A stretch of DNA of 64,000 nucleotides from contig CM068383.1 of NCBI GenBank assembly GCA_034770075.1, positions 5,871,415 to 5,935,414 on the forward strand, in the 5' to 3' direction. Below are positions 1 through 11,177 of this stretch, piece by piece. A model generated the notes under the pieces. It was not told the DNA's origin, searched no databases, and saw nothing but the letters and a program-made list of their open reading frames with translations. Position 1 is the stretch's first letter. Every line of letters begins with the position of its first letter. The position numbers and the translations under genes are program-made. The stretch comes from Aralia elata (taxonomy: Eukaryota > Streptophyta > Magnoliopsida > Apiales > Araliaceae).

Positions 1-1539
1 TAATTTATATCTCAAAGAAAAATGTACGTAATTAATTATTAGACAAAAATTGTTTAATTTACTCAGATAAATATTAATAAATTATATAGTAACTAGCTAC
101 CAATACTAATTTGTCAAACTAAAGTAGGCAATTTTTATTTAGTTATCGACGTCACTCCGGATCAAATGTATAAAAGGCATGTAAGTACGTAGCTAACTAA
201 ATTTTGGGTTATATTTTTCATGGATTAACTATATACATCAAAAGTTTACAAGTTCATTATGTTCTTGTTGATTAATATTTGTTCAAAGCTTCAAGTTATG
301 AAATGAATACCACCAAGTTGACTGAAAATTTGAGGCCCATGACTCCTTGTTGAATCACTCAAGGATATTTTAATTTAAAATTATGAGTATATAATTGTTA
401 TTATATATCAAAATTTAATGCAGACATAGGGATCGGAGTATTATTTAACATGCGATATTGAACATTAATATGTCAAGACAATATTTAAATATGAGCTTAA
501 ACCTAATAAAAAAAGTTTTATCAATATAATAATAGCTTATATTGAAATAATAATAATAATAATATAAAATAAATACAACTCAACGGAATAAATAAATAAA
601 TAAAACAACTACAATTATATTGTTTTATATATTGTTTTTGGGCATTGCAAGATATTGGCTCAATGATCCATATATGGGACGACGGAGTTTCTTGTAAGTT
701 GAGCCAGATCTGATAGGCGATAAGCTTATGTGAAATACACCGGTCCCACAATAAGATTAACCCCCAATTTTCAATATTTTATTTCAAAAAGTTTTTTTCT
801 CGCTAATATTTTTATGATAATATAAAATAACATAATGTCACATTTTATTTGTATAGTACTACTATATAAATACTCAATAAATTTAAAAATAATTAAATAT
901 GAAAATAAAAATATATATTTAAAATTTTTAAATGAAACTCTAAATTACCCATGGAACAGAAATACATTTTTAAAATTTATAATTTGTTTAATGAAACTCT
1001 TTAATATTAAACGGAGGAAGTATAATTTCTTTTGTTTGGGTTCTCTCTTCGGCTATATCATCGAACTTAGATAAAAAGATAATCCTTTCTAGGGATAATT
1101 TTTTTTTAATTTTCTTTAGAAATAATTTTTTATGAGAGAGTACTATTGACTTTTCTTTTGTTGGTCAATGGAAAATAATATATAGAAAGAGACCTGAGTA
1201 AAAGAGGAATTTGGGCACTTCAACTCATGGGTCAAGTTTGAATATTGACTAGAATATAATTTCTTGGAAAATATTGTTGGTCACCAACCCCAAGTCTGCT
1301 TTTATATACTTGCATAGAATATTCACAAAAATACATGCATCCCTTTTGAAGACTATACAAGATATGAATCTAGCTAGCTAAAAAAGAAGAAATAAATTAA
1401 GAATTTCATATATAGATCCATATATGTGTGAGAATAAAATAAAGTCTAAAAGTTAATTGTTAATACCTATGTATAAAAATGGACATCATTTTCCCTATTG
1501 ATTAGAGAAAATCATAGCCTACCTGATTGTCATGCAAAA
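1..1539. other. AT-rich intergenic DNA, 3' of the metalloproteinase gene
   Basis: No coding region can be supported here. The open frames are short, rich in Ile, Asn, Lys and Tyr, and match no family I recognise, as expected of AT-rich noncoding DNA. The last 100-200 bases would hold the 3' UTR of the minus-strand metalloproteinase gene that ends at 1540. Confidence 0.6.
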
Positions 1540-2604
1540 TTAGTTGCACAACCACAAAATGATCATTATAATCAGCAGAAAGCTGGTCCAAATTGACGGT
1601 CTATCCCTCAAATCAACAGCATGATTTGAAGAAATATCAGACTCAGACAATTCCCCTAATCTGAAATTAGGGTTTGAACCATAGAGAGCTTGAATTCCCC
1701 TTATATCATCAAGCCTCAAATCCACCTTCTTGTTTCTAGGTTTCAAACTAGGGTACATAATTGATTCTTGTATGGAACTATGAGCTAAACCTAACACATG
1801 CCCAATCTCATGTGTAGCCACCGATTCCAAATCAATCGCCACGTCAGATTTCTCCATCCCGAAATCTAGGGCCCACGTCTCGGCCGCATCAAGATGAAAT
1901 TTACCACTCTCCGGTGAAAATGCATGGGCTAAAACCCCAAGAACTCCATCAAACGACTCTCCGTCGCCGTGATCACCGCTATAAAACCCTATTTTGATAT
2001 CCGCATATTCATATTGGTTAGTTTCCAAAAAAGTAACCGGAATAACTGACGCCCAACGGTTGAAGGCACGTGTAAATACTACTTTCATATCAACCAAGCT
2101 CAAAGATTTTATCATATTCTCCGGCGAGAATGCGTAGGTGAGTGTCATTGGAATTTTACGTGTCCATCTAGGCCGGCCGGTGAAATATTCGTACTTTTTT
2201 TTACCGTGCAATGTACTTGATGCGTCAGGTACACCACATCTCGGTGACATTATGTGAGTGAGCGTAACAGAGTCAAGTTTTCCCGTAACAGATAACCCTT
2301 GTTTTGCTTGATACCGGTTTATTGCATGCTCCAAATGATCATCAAACTTATCGGTGAAATTCGTCTCTTGCATGGCTAGATAACCGAAGCGATGGAAGTA
2401 CTTCTTGAGCTCAAACATGCCGTTGACGTGGCTGCCTTTCCCGACATCTCGGAACCTTTTAAAATCATGCCACGTATGACTATGGTTTTTCGCGGTTGCG
2501 ACAGTTATAGGCTTTGCAATAAAGGTTGGAGTTGTTTTGGCTGGAATGCATGGCGGCCGGAGAATGAAGAAGAAAAGAGAGAAGAAAGCAAAGAATGGAA
2601 ACAT
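1540..2604 (-). CDS. plant matrix metalloproteinase (MMP, peptidase M10A), secreted, probably GPI-anchored
   Basis: Intronless 354-residue zinc endopeptidase of the plant MMP family, which acts at the cell surface or apoplast on extracellular proteins. Residues 1-20 are a hydrophobic signal peptide. A peptidoglycan-binding-like prodomain covers roughly 45-118. The cysteine switch PRCGVPD is at 121-127, and its Cys is expected to hold the zymogen inactive by binding the catalytic zinc. The catalytic domain follows (about 140-310), with HEIGHVLGLAH at 265-275 supplying three zinc-ligand His and the general-base Glu, then a Met-turn at M283 (SIMYP). H212 and D214 fit the structural zinc site. 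The tail ends in a hydrophobic stretch (about 338-352), the usual form of a GPI-anchor signal. There is no hemopexin domain, as is normal for plant MMPs. Length and single-exon structure match the family. The start chosen is the ATG that opens the signal peptide. An AT-rich TATA-like stretch lies about 35 bases upstream. Confidence 0.95.
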   Translation of the reverse strand: MFPFFAFFSLFFFILRPPCIPAKTTPTFIAKPITVATAKNHSHTWHDFKRFRDVGKGSHVNGMFELKKYFHRFGYLAMQETNFTDKFDDHLEHAINRYQAKQGLSVTGKLDSVTLTHIMSPRCGVPDASSTLHGKKKYEYFTGRPRWTRKIPMTLTYAFSPENMIKSLSLVDMKVVFTRAFNRWASVIPVTFLETNQYEYADIKIGFYSGDHGDGESFDGVLGVLAHAFSPESGKFHLDAAETWALDFGMEKSDVAIDLESVATHEIGHVLGLAHSSIQESIMYPSLKPRNKKVDLRLDDIRGIQALYGSNPNFRLGELSESDISSNHAVDLRDRPSIWTSFLLIIMIILWLCN

Positions 2605-4101
2605 GGTAGTTAGGGTCCGAGATATGAAGGTTACGTAGCTTTATTATAAAGGAAAGGTCAAAAGTTGATCATGAATACATAGTGAATTTGGTATACAAAA
2701 TAATTATGATTTTGAAAGTTGATCAGTCAAATACATAATTAGGGTATGACTAATACATGCATGTTGATTCAAAAAGTGAGCATAATTGATAATTAAGAAA
2801 CAATAAGTTTAAATGAATTTGTTGTAACTAAACCATTTAATTAGTATAACATAATGGTTGCTTAAACTAGAGGAAATAGAAAAATGGATCGACCTAATAA
2901 CCTAAACCATACAATCATTGTGAGATAAAGAATAGATTTGGGATTAAAATATAATTTTTTTGAGCAATAATAATTTTATAAATAATTTGAGACAAAATAA
3001 TAAAAATGACAATTTTTACTATATGTCGACTGGGGGTATGGTTTGTTTGGTTTTGAAGTGAAGAATGGGTAACGGTTTGAAGCAAGGTAGATGGTACTGG
3101 TCGTCATATCATTGTTGTTGCTACGTCTTTGTTACTACTACTACTATTATTATTATTTTGTGACTTTTTCCCCCTCACTATCTTTCTCTCACACGCACAA
3201 AAACACACAGTTTTGTTTTGGACGTGTTGACGACTCAAAGAACGGGTCAGATTTTGGGAGGAAGACAGAGTTTCTTATATTTATATATATTAGGACGTGT
3301 ACAAGACTCAAAGCTAGCCTTTAGAAACAAGTCATGTGTAAAAGGAATGTAAATTTTAGATATGAATTTGTTTAATTTTAATCAATAAAATTATAGATAT
3401 TAATTATTCACAATTCAAAAGTTATTATTGTTAGATAACAACACAGTCAAAACAATACTAAATAGAAAATCGAAAGAAAATAATTACACAAGACACAAAA
3501 TTTAACGTTAGGCTATTCCACGGTCGGCGGTCGATCAATTTTACTATCTTTTAAAAAATTCGTATATCTTACAATTGCATAATCCACTTCTTATGTAACA
3601 TAATATAAGAAACCTAATTCAACTCGAAAGTATAAAATTATCTTTTGCGTAGCTTTACAATCAGTCATCACATTTAAATTAAAGTTTGGATTAAGTTTCA
3701 TCAATAACAACTATAAATTACAAGATTTAATATTATTAACCTTTAAATGAATCATACTATTAATTTGGAATTAATTCTCATATTGTATAACGGAGTTAGT
3801 ATGTGATTTCCTTAATCATAATAAACCACAAAGAAAAAGATAACTAGTCAACTGCCGGAAAAAGGCTCAAACCTGCATCAACCTCTCTCATCGGAATTGG
3901 GTTACTTTGGGATAAAGTGTACCCATAAAAGTCCAAAAAATAAGTTGGACACCTATTGAGTCCCACTTTGGTCCAAACTTATACCAGTACTTGGGCCTTA
4001 ACATGCTGAGCAACATAATTGGGCTTTTGAATCCTTTGATGCCACTTTATTGTTTCTTTCAGTTTTCTTCTTTTTTCTATTTGAGTAATATTTGATTTCC
4101 T
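2605..4101. other. intergenic DNA upstream of the metalloproteinase gene
   Basis: Promoter side of the minus-strand MMP gene. Around 3090-3200 there is a TAC/TAT-rich and CT-rich stretch, which explains the Tyr/Leu-rich open frame there. No gene or structured element recognised. Confidence 0.5.
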
Positions 4102-4437
4102 CAGGCTATATTTATTTATAAAAAGTATATTTTGGATTAGATTATTTATCTTAATTTAATACTATTTCGAACTATTTTATCCTATAATAGAGATTAATAG
4201 TCCTTTAAATAGTCTTATTTTTGTCATCTCTAAGACTATTTATGATGAACTATATAATCCCATGATGAATATATGTGGGATTAATAGTCTCCCCATTTTA
4301 AGCTATCAAATGACTTTATGGGACTAATAGTCCCAACTAATAGTTCATCTTTAAAGAATTAAATAATCCAAAGTAGAGTTAAATTAAGACAAATAGTCCA
4401 ATTTATAAACATACTTTTTACAAACAAACATGGCCTG
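4102..4437. mobile_element. MITE-like element with long imperfect terminal inverted repeats
   Basis: The left end (from 4102, starting CAGGC) and the reverse complement of the right end (to 4437) match over roughly 70 bases, including shared blocks such as GTAAAAAGTAT and CTTAATTTAA. The interior carries further inverted copies of AATAGTC/GACTATT. There is no coding capacity. I could not find a convincing target duplication, so the superfamily is unassigned; CAGGC ends would suit hAT. Confidence 0.6.
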
Positions 4438-5034
4438 AAAGTTTAACCCAGAGTAATTCTCATCTTTAACATTTTAATATCTCTAATTCACATTCATTTC
4501 CAGTGATCAATATCATATAAACCTTGCATAGTATTATTAGCTCATCTCTAACGTATCAATAGTTTTCACACTTACGTACGACACGAGGGTGTAATGCACA
4601 GGGAGATATACTCTATGGTCAAGCTGAGCAATTGTCACCTTGTATATAGAGGGAGAATAAAATGTATATGATAGAACAATCGTAAAAGTATCATTAAATA
4701 TATATTTGCTTTGGTAACATTAATTTTTTCCCAACATCATCAACAACCTTAATTAATAACAAGTCTAGTGATAAAAATGTTTGCTAAATAATTTACTTAA
4801 AACTTGTCCAAACAGTACAAGTCTCTGAGATGGAGCTTTTGCCAGATATATAGGTACTGGTTCTCTCAATAATTTGGTGAATCTAGATGGCGTGTCTAAC
4901 AAATAATGTGCCTCTGAGGACATGCATGCAGGTTGTGCAAGTTTAAAAGATTCATTCAAATGATCAACTTCTGAATTATTGGGATTTAATTTTCCTGCAT
5001 GGGAGTTAACAAGATAGGTTAGGTTGGATGGGCC

Positions 5035-5037
5035 CCT

Positions 5038-5104
<67 letters not shown>
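5035..5104. repeat. compound (CA)n(TA)n microsatellite
   Basis: Uninterrupted CA dinucleotides pass into about 50 bases of TA, with one CA interruption near the end. Confidence 0.9.
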
Positions 5105-5106
<2 letters not shown>

Positions 5107-8100
5107 ACCCCCACCTCATAGTCATATCTACTCATGACTTTGGGCCCATGACCTTTGAATGTTCAGAGAGGCCTGCAAACAGAAAAAAAAGGATTCAAGC
5201 CACAACTTTATTTGAATTTGTTTGGCGGTGCTTAAAATTATTTAATGCTTGTGCATACTTTGTAGTATCATTATTTTTTGTTTTGTTTTGTAATGAATAA
5301 GTTTTGCTAGGGTTGAATATGCAAAATCACATAACATAAAGAGGCTGCAAATTTTAAAAAATTAAAAAATCCCACAATATATGCAAATGCATTACTACTG
5401 ATTGTAGGTACATTTAGGCATACATTCAAAGTTCAAAAAGGTGTAAAGCGGAGACTAATCTGACCAAATTAATTAGAATATATTTTTGTTTTGAGTTGTT
5501 GTTGTACTACTACGAGTTACTCAATCATTTTTGGCTTTTGATGTCTTATGATTCTCTAAGCAAACATAAAATACTGTCTGCAAACTAAATTGATCCCCAA
5601 AACTCCAACATCCAACAAAATATAGAATGGTCCCCTCTAAATTTAAGCTAAAAGGAATAAAGATTAAAAAAAGAAAAGAAAATTACAAGAAAAAAAAGAA
5701 GAAAATGGTCCCCAATATTCCAATACCCCCCCCCCCCCCCACCACCCACACTTGAAACTTCTTGTTTTTCCTTTTGTAGTGTATTGTTGGTGTTTCATTA
5801 AAAGAAACAATATCGTGGTATGTTTATGTTTATGGGATCCCCATGAGACGTAGTTTCTCAGTTCCCAAACCCTCTCTGCGGGTACGGTAGAATTTGTAGG
5901 GAGTTTCTTGATATGTCCACGTGTCAAAAACCCATTTCACCCACAAAAAAGTTAAGAGTTCTTCTTGCATTCAAATTTGGATCAGAATTATTGAGTAAAA
6001 AAGTATCTGTCACAAATGTACTACACACACCAGAAGGGTACCCTACCCTGCAGGCAGGCTGTACCAAAAACTTGGGATGCCATAAGGAAGAAGTAAAAAT
6101 ATCAAGCTGCACTGGCCCTCCCTTGTACTCTCTTGGTCACTACACCAAAGCTATCAAAAGCTTGGTGAAGGCTTCAAGGGCTAGTATATACCAACAAAAA
6201 TAAAAAAATAAAAAAATCAAGCTGAGATTTTTACTTTATTTACAACATAATAATGAAGGCTTCTGACTGTATAAAGCTCAACACTATCTAATCTATATAG
6301 CAATCAATATGACTGAAAACTTTACCCAACATACATTATCCATATAGCAATCAATATGATTGAAAACTTTAACTATTTTGTTTTTTTATGGTGATTGTGT
6401 TTTTTTTGGTAAAATATTACTCCTACAGTCCTACTGCTTGCCACTTTTTTATAGTTGGGCAAAGAGGAGTAATGGGTCTGTTTAGTTTAAGACCGTCAAT
6501 TTTACGAGCTCAAATACTTTATTTGTGAGTTAAATAAATTGTATTTTTTGTGTTTTAAATAAATTATTTCTAGACAGACAAAAACGTCAAATGTTGTAAT
6601 AGTTGTGTAACTAGATGTGCATTTATTTATATTTCTATATTTATAGCCCTGGCTTGTAAAGAAAAGCAAACTTTATAGGTGTAGGTATAGTTTTAATTAA
6701 TTCTGTGATTTTTTTATGTTCTTTTATTTATTTTTTTATTGTTCTATTTTTTTTTAAAGCATTTTACTACAATTTAGCAGAATGGGCAATAATTGATCTG
6801 AGCAGGTCCTCTTTGCTATTTACAGTTAAAGGACTGTATGATTTTCAATCTGATTGTCTCAACTTTTCACATCAAAATAAAGTTAGTGCAACTCTATCGT
6901 TAAGTAGTACTGTAAAAAGCTCTTACTCTTCCGCTTATTCACCAAACATGCCATTTTTATGTAACCTAATCTTTTTGCCTTTTGACTTTATTGAAAAGGC
7001 ATATATATAGTAGAGAGATTATTTTTCCTTCTTTTTTTTTGTGAGTTTATTCTTTATTTTCTTTTTAAAATTAAGAAAAGTAGTTAGTTTATTCCGTTAA
7101 AGATCTCTATATTTCAAAATGAAATATATATTAATTCTCTCTCCCTTTTAATTAATAGGATTTATTAATTATAATCACGTCAAGTAGAGCAAAAATTGTT
7201 TAATTAAACACACCTACTTTATGGTTAAAATTTGATTCGTGAGCGTGGTTAGTGTCAAAAAGAATATGAGATTAGTGTTCAAATTTAATTTGCTTTAATT
7301 CATCCATTCAAACTCGAGATAAATAAACTCAAAAGAAATATACCCTTCTCGTTTCAAAATTAGAGATATATGTGTAAAACGACGACTTTAAAGGATAATT
7401 TTATGTTCTAAAATACAGCCTTAGTAGTAATTAAGAATTCGGTTGTGGACCTTACGGTGGTGTAATATTAAAAATTATAGTGAAATAATAATAATAAATT
7501 AAGAATATCATGTTACTTTATAGTCTTAAAATAGAAATATATTTCTAATTAATTTTAGAACAAAATAAAAAAATATCTCTAATTTTAAAATATGAAGCTT
7601 GTTTTCAAGTTGATGTTATTGTTCCTTTAGAATATATTCTTTATTTTGTTAGACTTCAGTATGACTTGTGCTATATGGGAGGAGTTATACCCCACTTTGG
7701 TTTGTTTTATAATTACTCTAATACATTCTCTCTTTTCTTGAATAAAAGAAATAAATTTATCAATACTTTTGATACTAAAATAAATATTGAAAGATTTATT
7801 AATTTATCAGAGTATAATAAATAAGAAACTATATTTCACATTTTCTAAAATTAAAATAGCAGTAGTATTAATTTTTGGAGATTTCATGCATTAAAGCCTG
7901 TACTTGTAAATTTCCTAAGCATCTACTTTGTGTTAAAGAAAAGAATGAATGGGAAAGAGAGGTCGCTGTCAAGCCAATCTGGTCAATCTTTGTGGTGCTG
8001 GAAGATATTAAAAGGGACCAACATGGACACGTGTATGGTCCACATTGTAGTAGTATGAAAGTCTGAATAATGAATGAACACTTTACAGACTGTTTGGATT

Positions 8101-8228
8101 TAAATGAGCATGCAGTTCTTCTCTACAGATTTTAAATTCATTTTAAGTTAAAGTGATGATCATTCTTTCTTGTATGCATGCATGCATGCTTGACTCAGTC
8201 CAGATATATACGGATTAATTATAGTATC

Positions 8229-8230
8229 TG

Positions 8231-8267
<37 letters not shown>

Positions 8268-8299
8268 CTTATATATATATATATATTACTTATATATAT
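8229..8299. repeat. (TA)n microsatellite with internal TTACT interruptions
   Basis: TA runs separated by two copies of ATATTACTTATA, suggesting a small duplication within the microsatellite. Confidence 0.85.
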
Positions 8300-9256
8300 A
8301 CTTCTGTTAAAGATAAGGCATATAAAAGCTAATTTATTTTCATTTTCAGTTGCCTTCAACAGTGTATAGATTCATATATAGTTCGTATATCGGCATTTGG
8401 AGTATTTGATGCGTTTAGAAGTTTAAAATTCACCAAATGTAATTGCGAATATTATTTATTTACAAATAATTTATTTTAAAATCAACTTAATTAACTTACA
8501 AACGCTGCTACGTTTAGAGTCCAAACGCAATGTTTTAAAAATAGTGCAATACGTTTAGACCTCTAAATATCCTAAACATTACGTACTGCTGCAAACGCTA
8601 GTAACCAAACATATTCACAACGTTCCCCTTGATTTACGTCGTCATACCAAAATCTTGCAATTGCAAGTTAAATCGACATAAGAAAACATGTGATTTTAAT
8701 CATATATTCTAAGGGTTTTGATTAGTTACTAGCTTTGTTTGTAGTGCTACCAGCTTTTAAATTTCTTAACGCATTAAATTTATCATACAAAAATATGGTA
8801 CGATGCGTTTGAATTATAAATATTATTATTTTTAAATAAATAAAATTTTAAAATATATTTAAACTTTTAAAAACGCGAAATACACTAGACGTTCTAAACG
8901 TGTTTTACCTAAACAAACACTGAATCCGTTGCCGTGTTTTCTATATTCAATATTCAACTCATCTATGTGATCAAGTGAATGCATTTTAACTTTTTTTTTT
9001 TTACAACATATTTAAAATTTAAAAAACACTAAACGTTTGTTCATAAGCTGATAGAGTCCCCCCCGGCCCTCTTGCCTAATGCAGAAAACCTGACTAGTCC
9101 ACTGAACTTAATTGTTGCAGTCTTATCACCTCTCTTTCTCTCTCTCTCTCTCTCATATTCCATTTTTCAACTAAATCCAACTGGTAGGGTCCCACTTTCA
9201 CCCTTGTCACGTGCACATCCCACCTCTCACGTGCCTCTACTCTTCTCTCTACTCCA

Positions 9257-9263
9257 TATAAAC
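9257..9263 (+). promoter_or_regulatory. candidate TATA box of the SPL gene
   Basis: TATAAAC lies about 265 bases before the SPL start codon and is followed by a pyrimidine-rich (CT) leader, typical of plant promoters. The transcription start would then fall near 9285-9295. Inferred from position and composition only. Confidence 0.5.
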
Positions 9264-9311
9264 TCTATACTACAACTGTATATATACTATTCTCTTTCTT
9301 CGATCTGCCCC

Positions 9312-9347
9312 ATGCAGCACTGCAGCCTTTCTGCTCTTTCAACTTAA
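9312..9347 (+). promoter_or_regulatory. upstream ORF 1 in the SPL 5' leader (11 codons)
   Basis: ATG at 9312 opens the peptide MQHCSLSALST and stops before the main ORF. It lies in the predicted leader if transcription starts near 9290. It may lower translation of the main ORF. Translation is not shown by sequence. Confidence 0.45.
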
Positions 9348-9455
9348 CCCCATTGGACTACAACACAATCCTTACACTTTCTCTCTCTACAATTTCTCTC
9401 TCTCTATATCTATAATTTCTTCTTTTATAAAGACAAGAACCAGAACTCCCCTGAT

Positions 9456-9482
9456 ATGCAGTATTGTTTCCCAATTCTATAG
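9456..9482 (+). promoter_or_regulatory. upstream ORF 2 in the SPL 5' leader (8 codons)
   Basis: ATG at 9456 opens MQYCFPIL and stops 40 bases before the SPL start codon at 9523. Like the first upstream ORF it begins Met-Gln-aromatic/His-Cys. Confidence 0.5.
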
Positions 9483-9522
9483 AAACACCAAATCATTACC
9501 ATTTCAACCCCCACAGGGAGAC

Positions 9523-11145
9523 ATGGAAAATGCTTGCAACTTGTTCAGTAATAGCGGCAGGGGGCAAAACGGTAATTACACAAACGTTGCATGGGATATC
9601 TGGGACCATCATTGGAGTAGCACTACTAATACCAACGCTCAAAACTCATTCCACCACCACCACGCCGCCGCCGTCTCCGCCGCCACGGCGGCTGTGACAA
9701 GCACCTCCGCGGGGAACCCAGAAGAGAGTGCCTTCCACGCGCTGTTGTTTTCCCAACAAGGGAGCGGCAGCAACCACCATTGTTCGTCTCCCTACGCCGG
9801 GATTGGGACCCTCTACCACCCGGACCCACACCTCATGTGCTTGAAGCTGGGGAAGAGGAACTATTTTGAGGATACTACCGGTCCGAGCGTGCGACATGTG
9901 GCGGGGTTCTCCATATCGAAGCGAGGGAAACCCTACTACGGCGGAGGGGGTGGCGGCGGCGGGATGATGGTTCCTTCGGCAACGGCCGCAGTCACGGTGG
10001 CGATCCCGGCGACGGTGCCTAGGTGTCAGGTGGAGGGGTGCCACGTGGCGCTGTTGAACGCTAAGGATTACCACAGGAGGCACAAGGTGTGTGAACTGCA
10101 CTCAAAGGCTCCAAGAGTTGTGGTTCTTGGCCTAGAGCAGCGCTTTTGTCAACAGTGCAGCAGGTTGGTAACTGTCATGTACTGTAAAAATATAAATAAA
10201 AATCTATCTCTATAATTATACTACATGTTTATTTAAATTCTTGCATATATATGTTTATTTATTGTGCATCTTTTCTTTTATATATATATGAAACCCTTCA
10301 TATATATGAAGGGGAATGATCTATGATGTGTTGGTTATAGTCTTATAAGACATATTTCAGCCAATTCATTTAGCATTGTTCATTAGAAACTCGATCGGAT
10401 TTATTTAAACTTCAAGTTCAAATTTAATATAGGTCATTAAAGAGTTTTTTATTTTTTTATTTTTTTTCGGCAAAAGGAATTTTATTAAGAAACCCAAAGT
10501 CATACGAAGAGACGTAAACCTTACCGACAACGCAAAATAAGAGAGTAATTTTGTCCAATATAAAAACTTCATCATTATTGCATACACTGTTAGAGTTAAT
10601 GTATACACTGTCCGAGTAAAAAACTTTATCTCTTATACTTTTTTCACATCATATGGACCGACATAGTTGGGTTGACTGAAAATAAGTCTATAATTTGGAG
10701 ATATATATATGGACCATTCTCCTACATTTTATATATAAAAAAATGATTCACAAGTAATGTTGACATTATTTTGCACTACACTTTTGAGGTGAGACAACTA
10801 GATGGTGATACATAATACTACCTTGTGAGATTATCTCAAGAATTTTGCTAATGTTAGTTGTGGATCTTTCATCATCATCATCATATATATATATATATAT
10901 ATATATTCTTTGATGTGTTTATACTCAACTCAATAAGCTTTTATCCCTATTCAGTTGGGGTTAATTGTTGGTATTAATATACAATTAATGACATATAATT
11001 AGTGGGGTTTGGTGTAGGTTTCATGTAGTGACAGAGTTTGATGATTCGAAGAGGAGTTGCAGGAGGAGATTAGCAGGCCACAATGAAAGAAGAAGAAAGA
11101 GTTCTCATGAACATTCTGTTTCAAGAAATAATCCTTCTCAAGGTA

Positions 11146-11177
<32 letters not shown>

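Larger units (their letters stand above)
4438..9256. other. long AT-rich intergenic region upstream of the SPL gene
   Basis: No gene supported. It holds simple repeats listed separately, a run of 15 C at 5726-5740, a TGCA tandem near 8174-8190, and an AT-rich part (about 8390-8930) with recurring AAACG/CGTTT motifs that looks like decayed inverted-repeat elements. The open frames at 5.0-6.2 kb and 6.7-7.0 kb are low-complexity or lack any recognisable domain. Confidence 0.5.

Noticed and set aside
3091..3324. Tyr-rich short ORF
   Set aside because: Simple TAC/TAT repeats; no domain or gene context.
5028..5300. ORF with alternating His/Ile/Tyr
   Set aside because: It translates a CA/TA microsatellite.
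8390..8930. Possible pair of inverted-repeat elements with AAACG motifs
   Set aside because: End similarity is too weak and no target duplication was found; mentioned only as intergenic content.
9646..10101. Arg/His/Gly-rich open frame on the minus strand
   Set aside because: It lies wholly across SPL exon 1 and mirrors its GC-rich codons; no homology on the minus strand.
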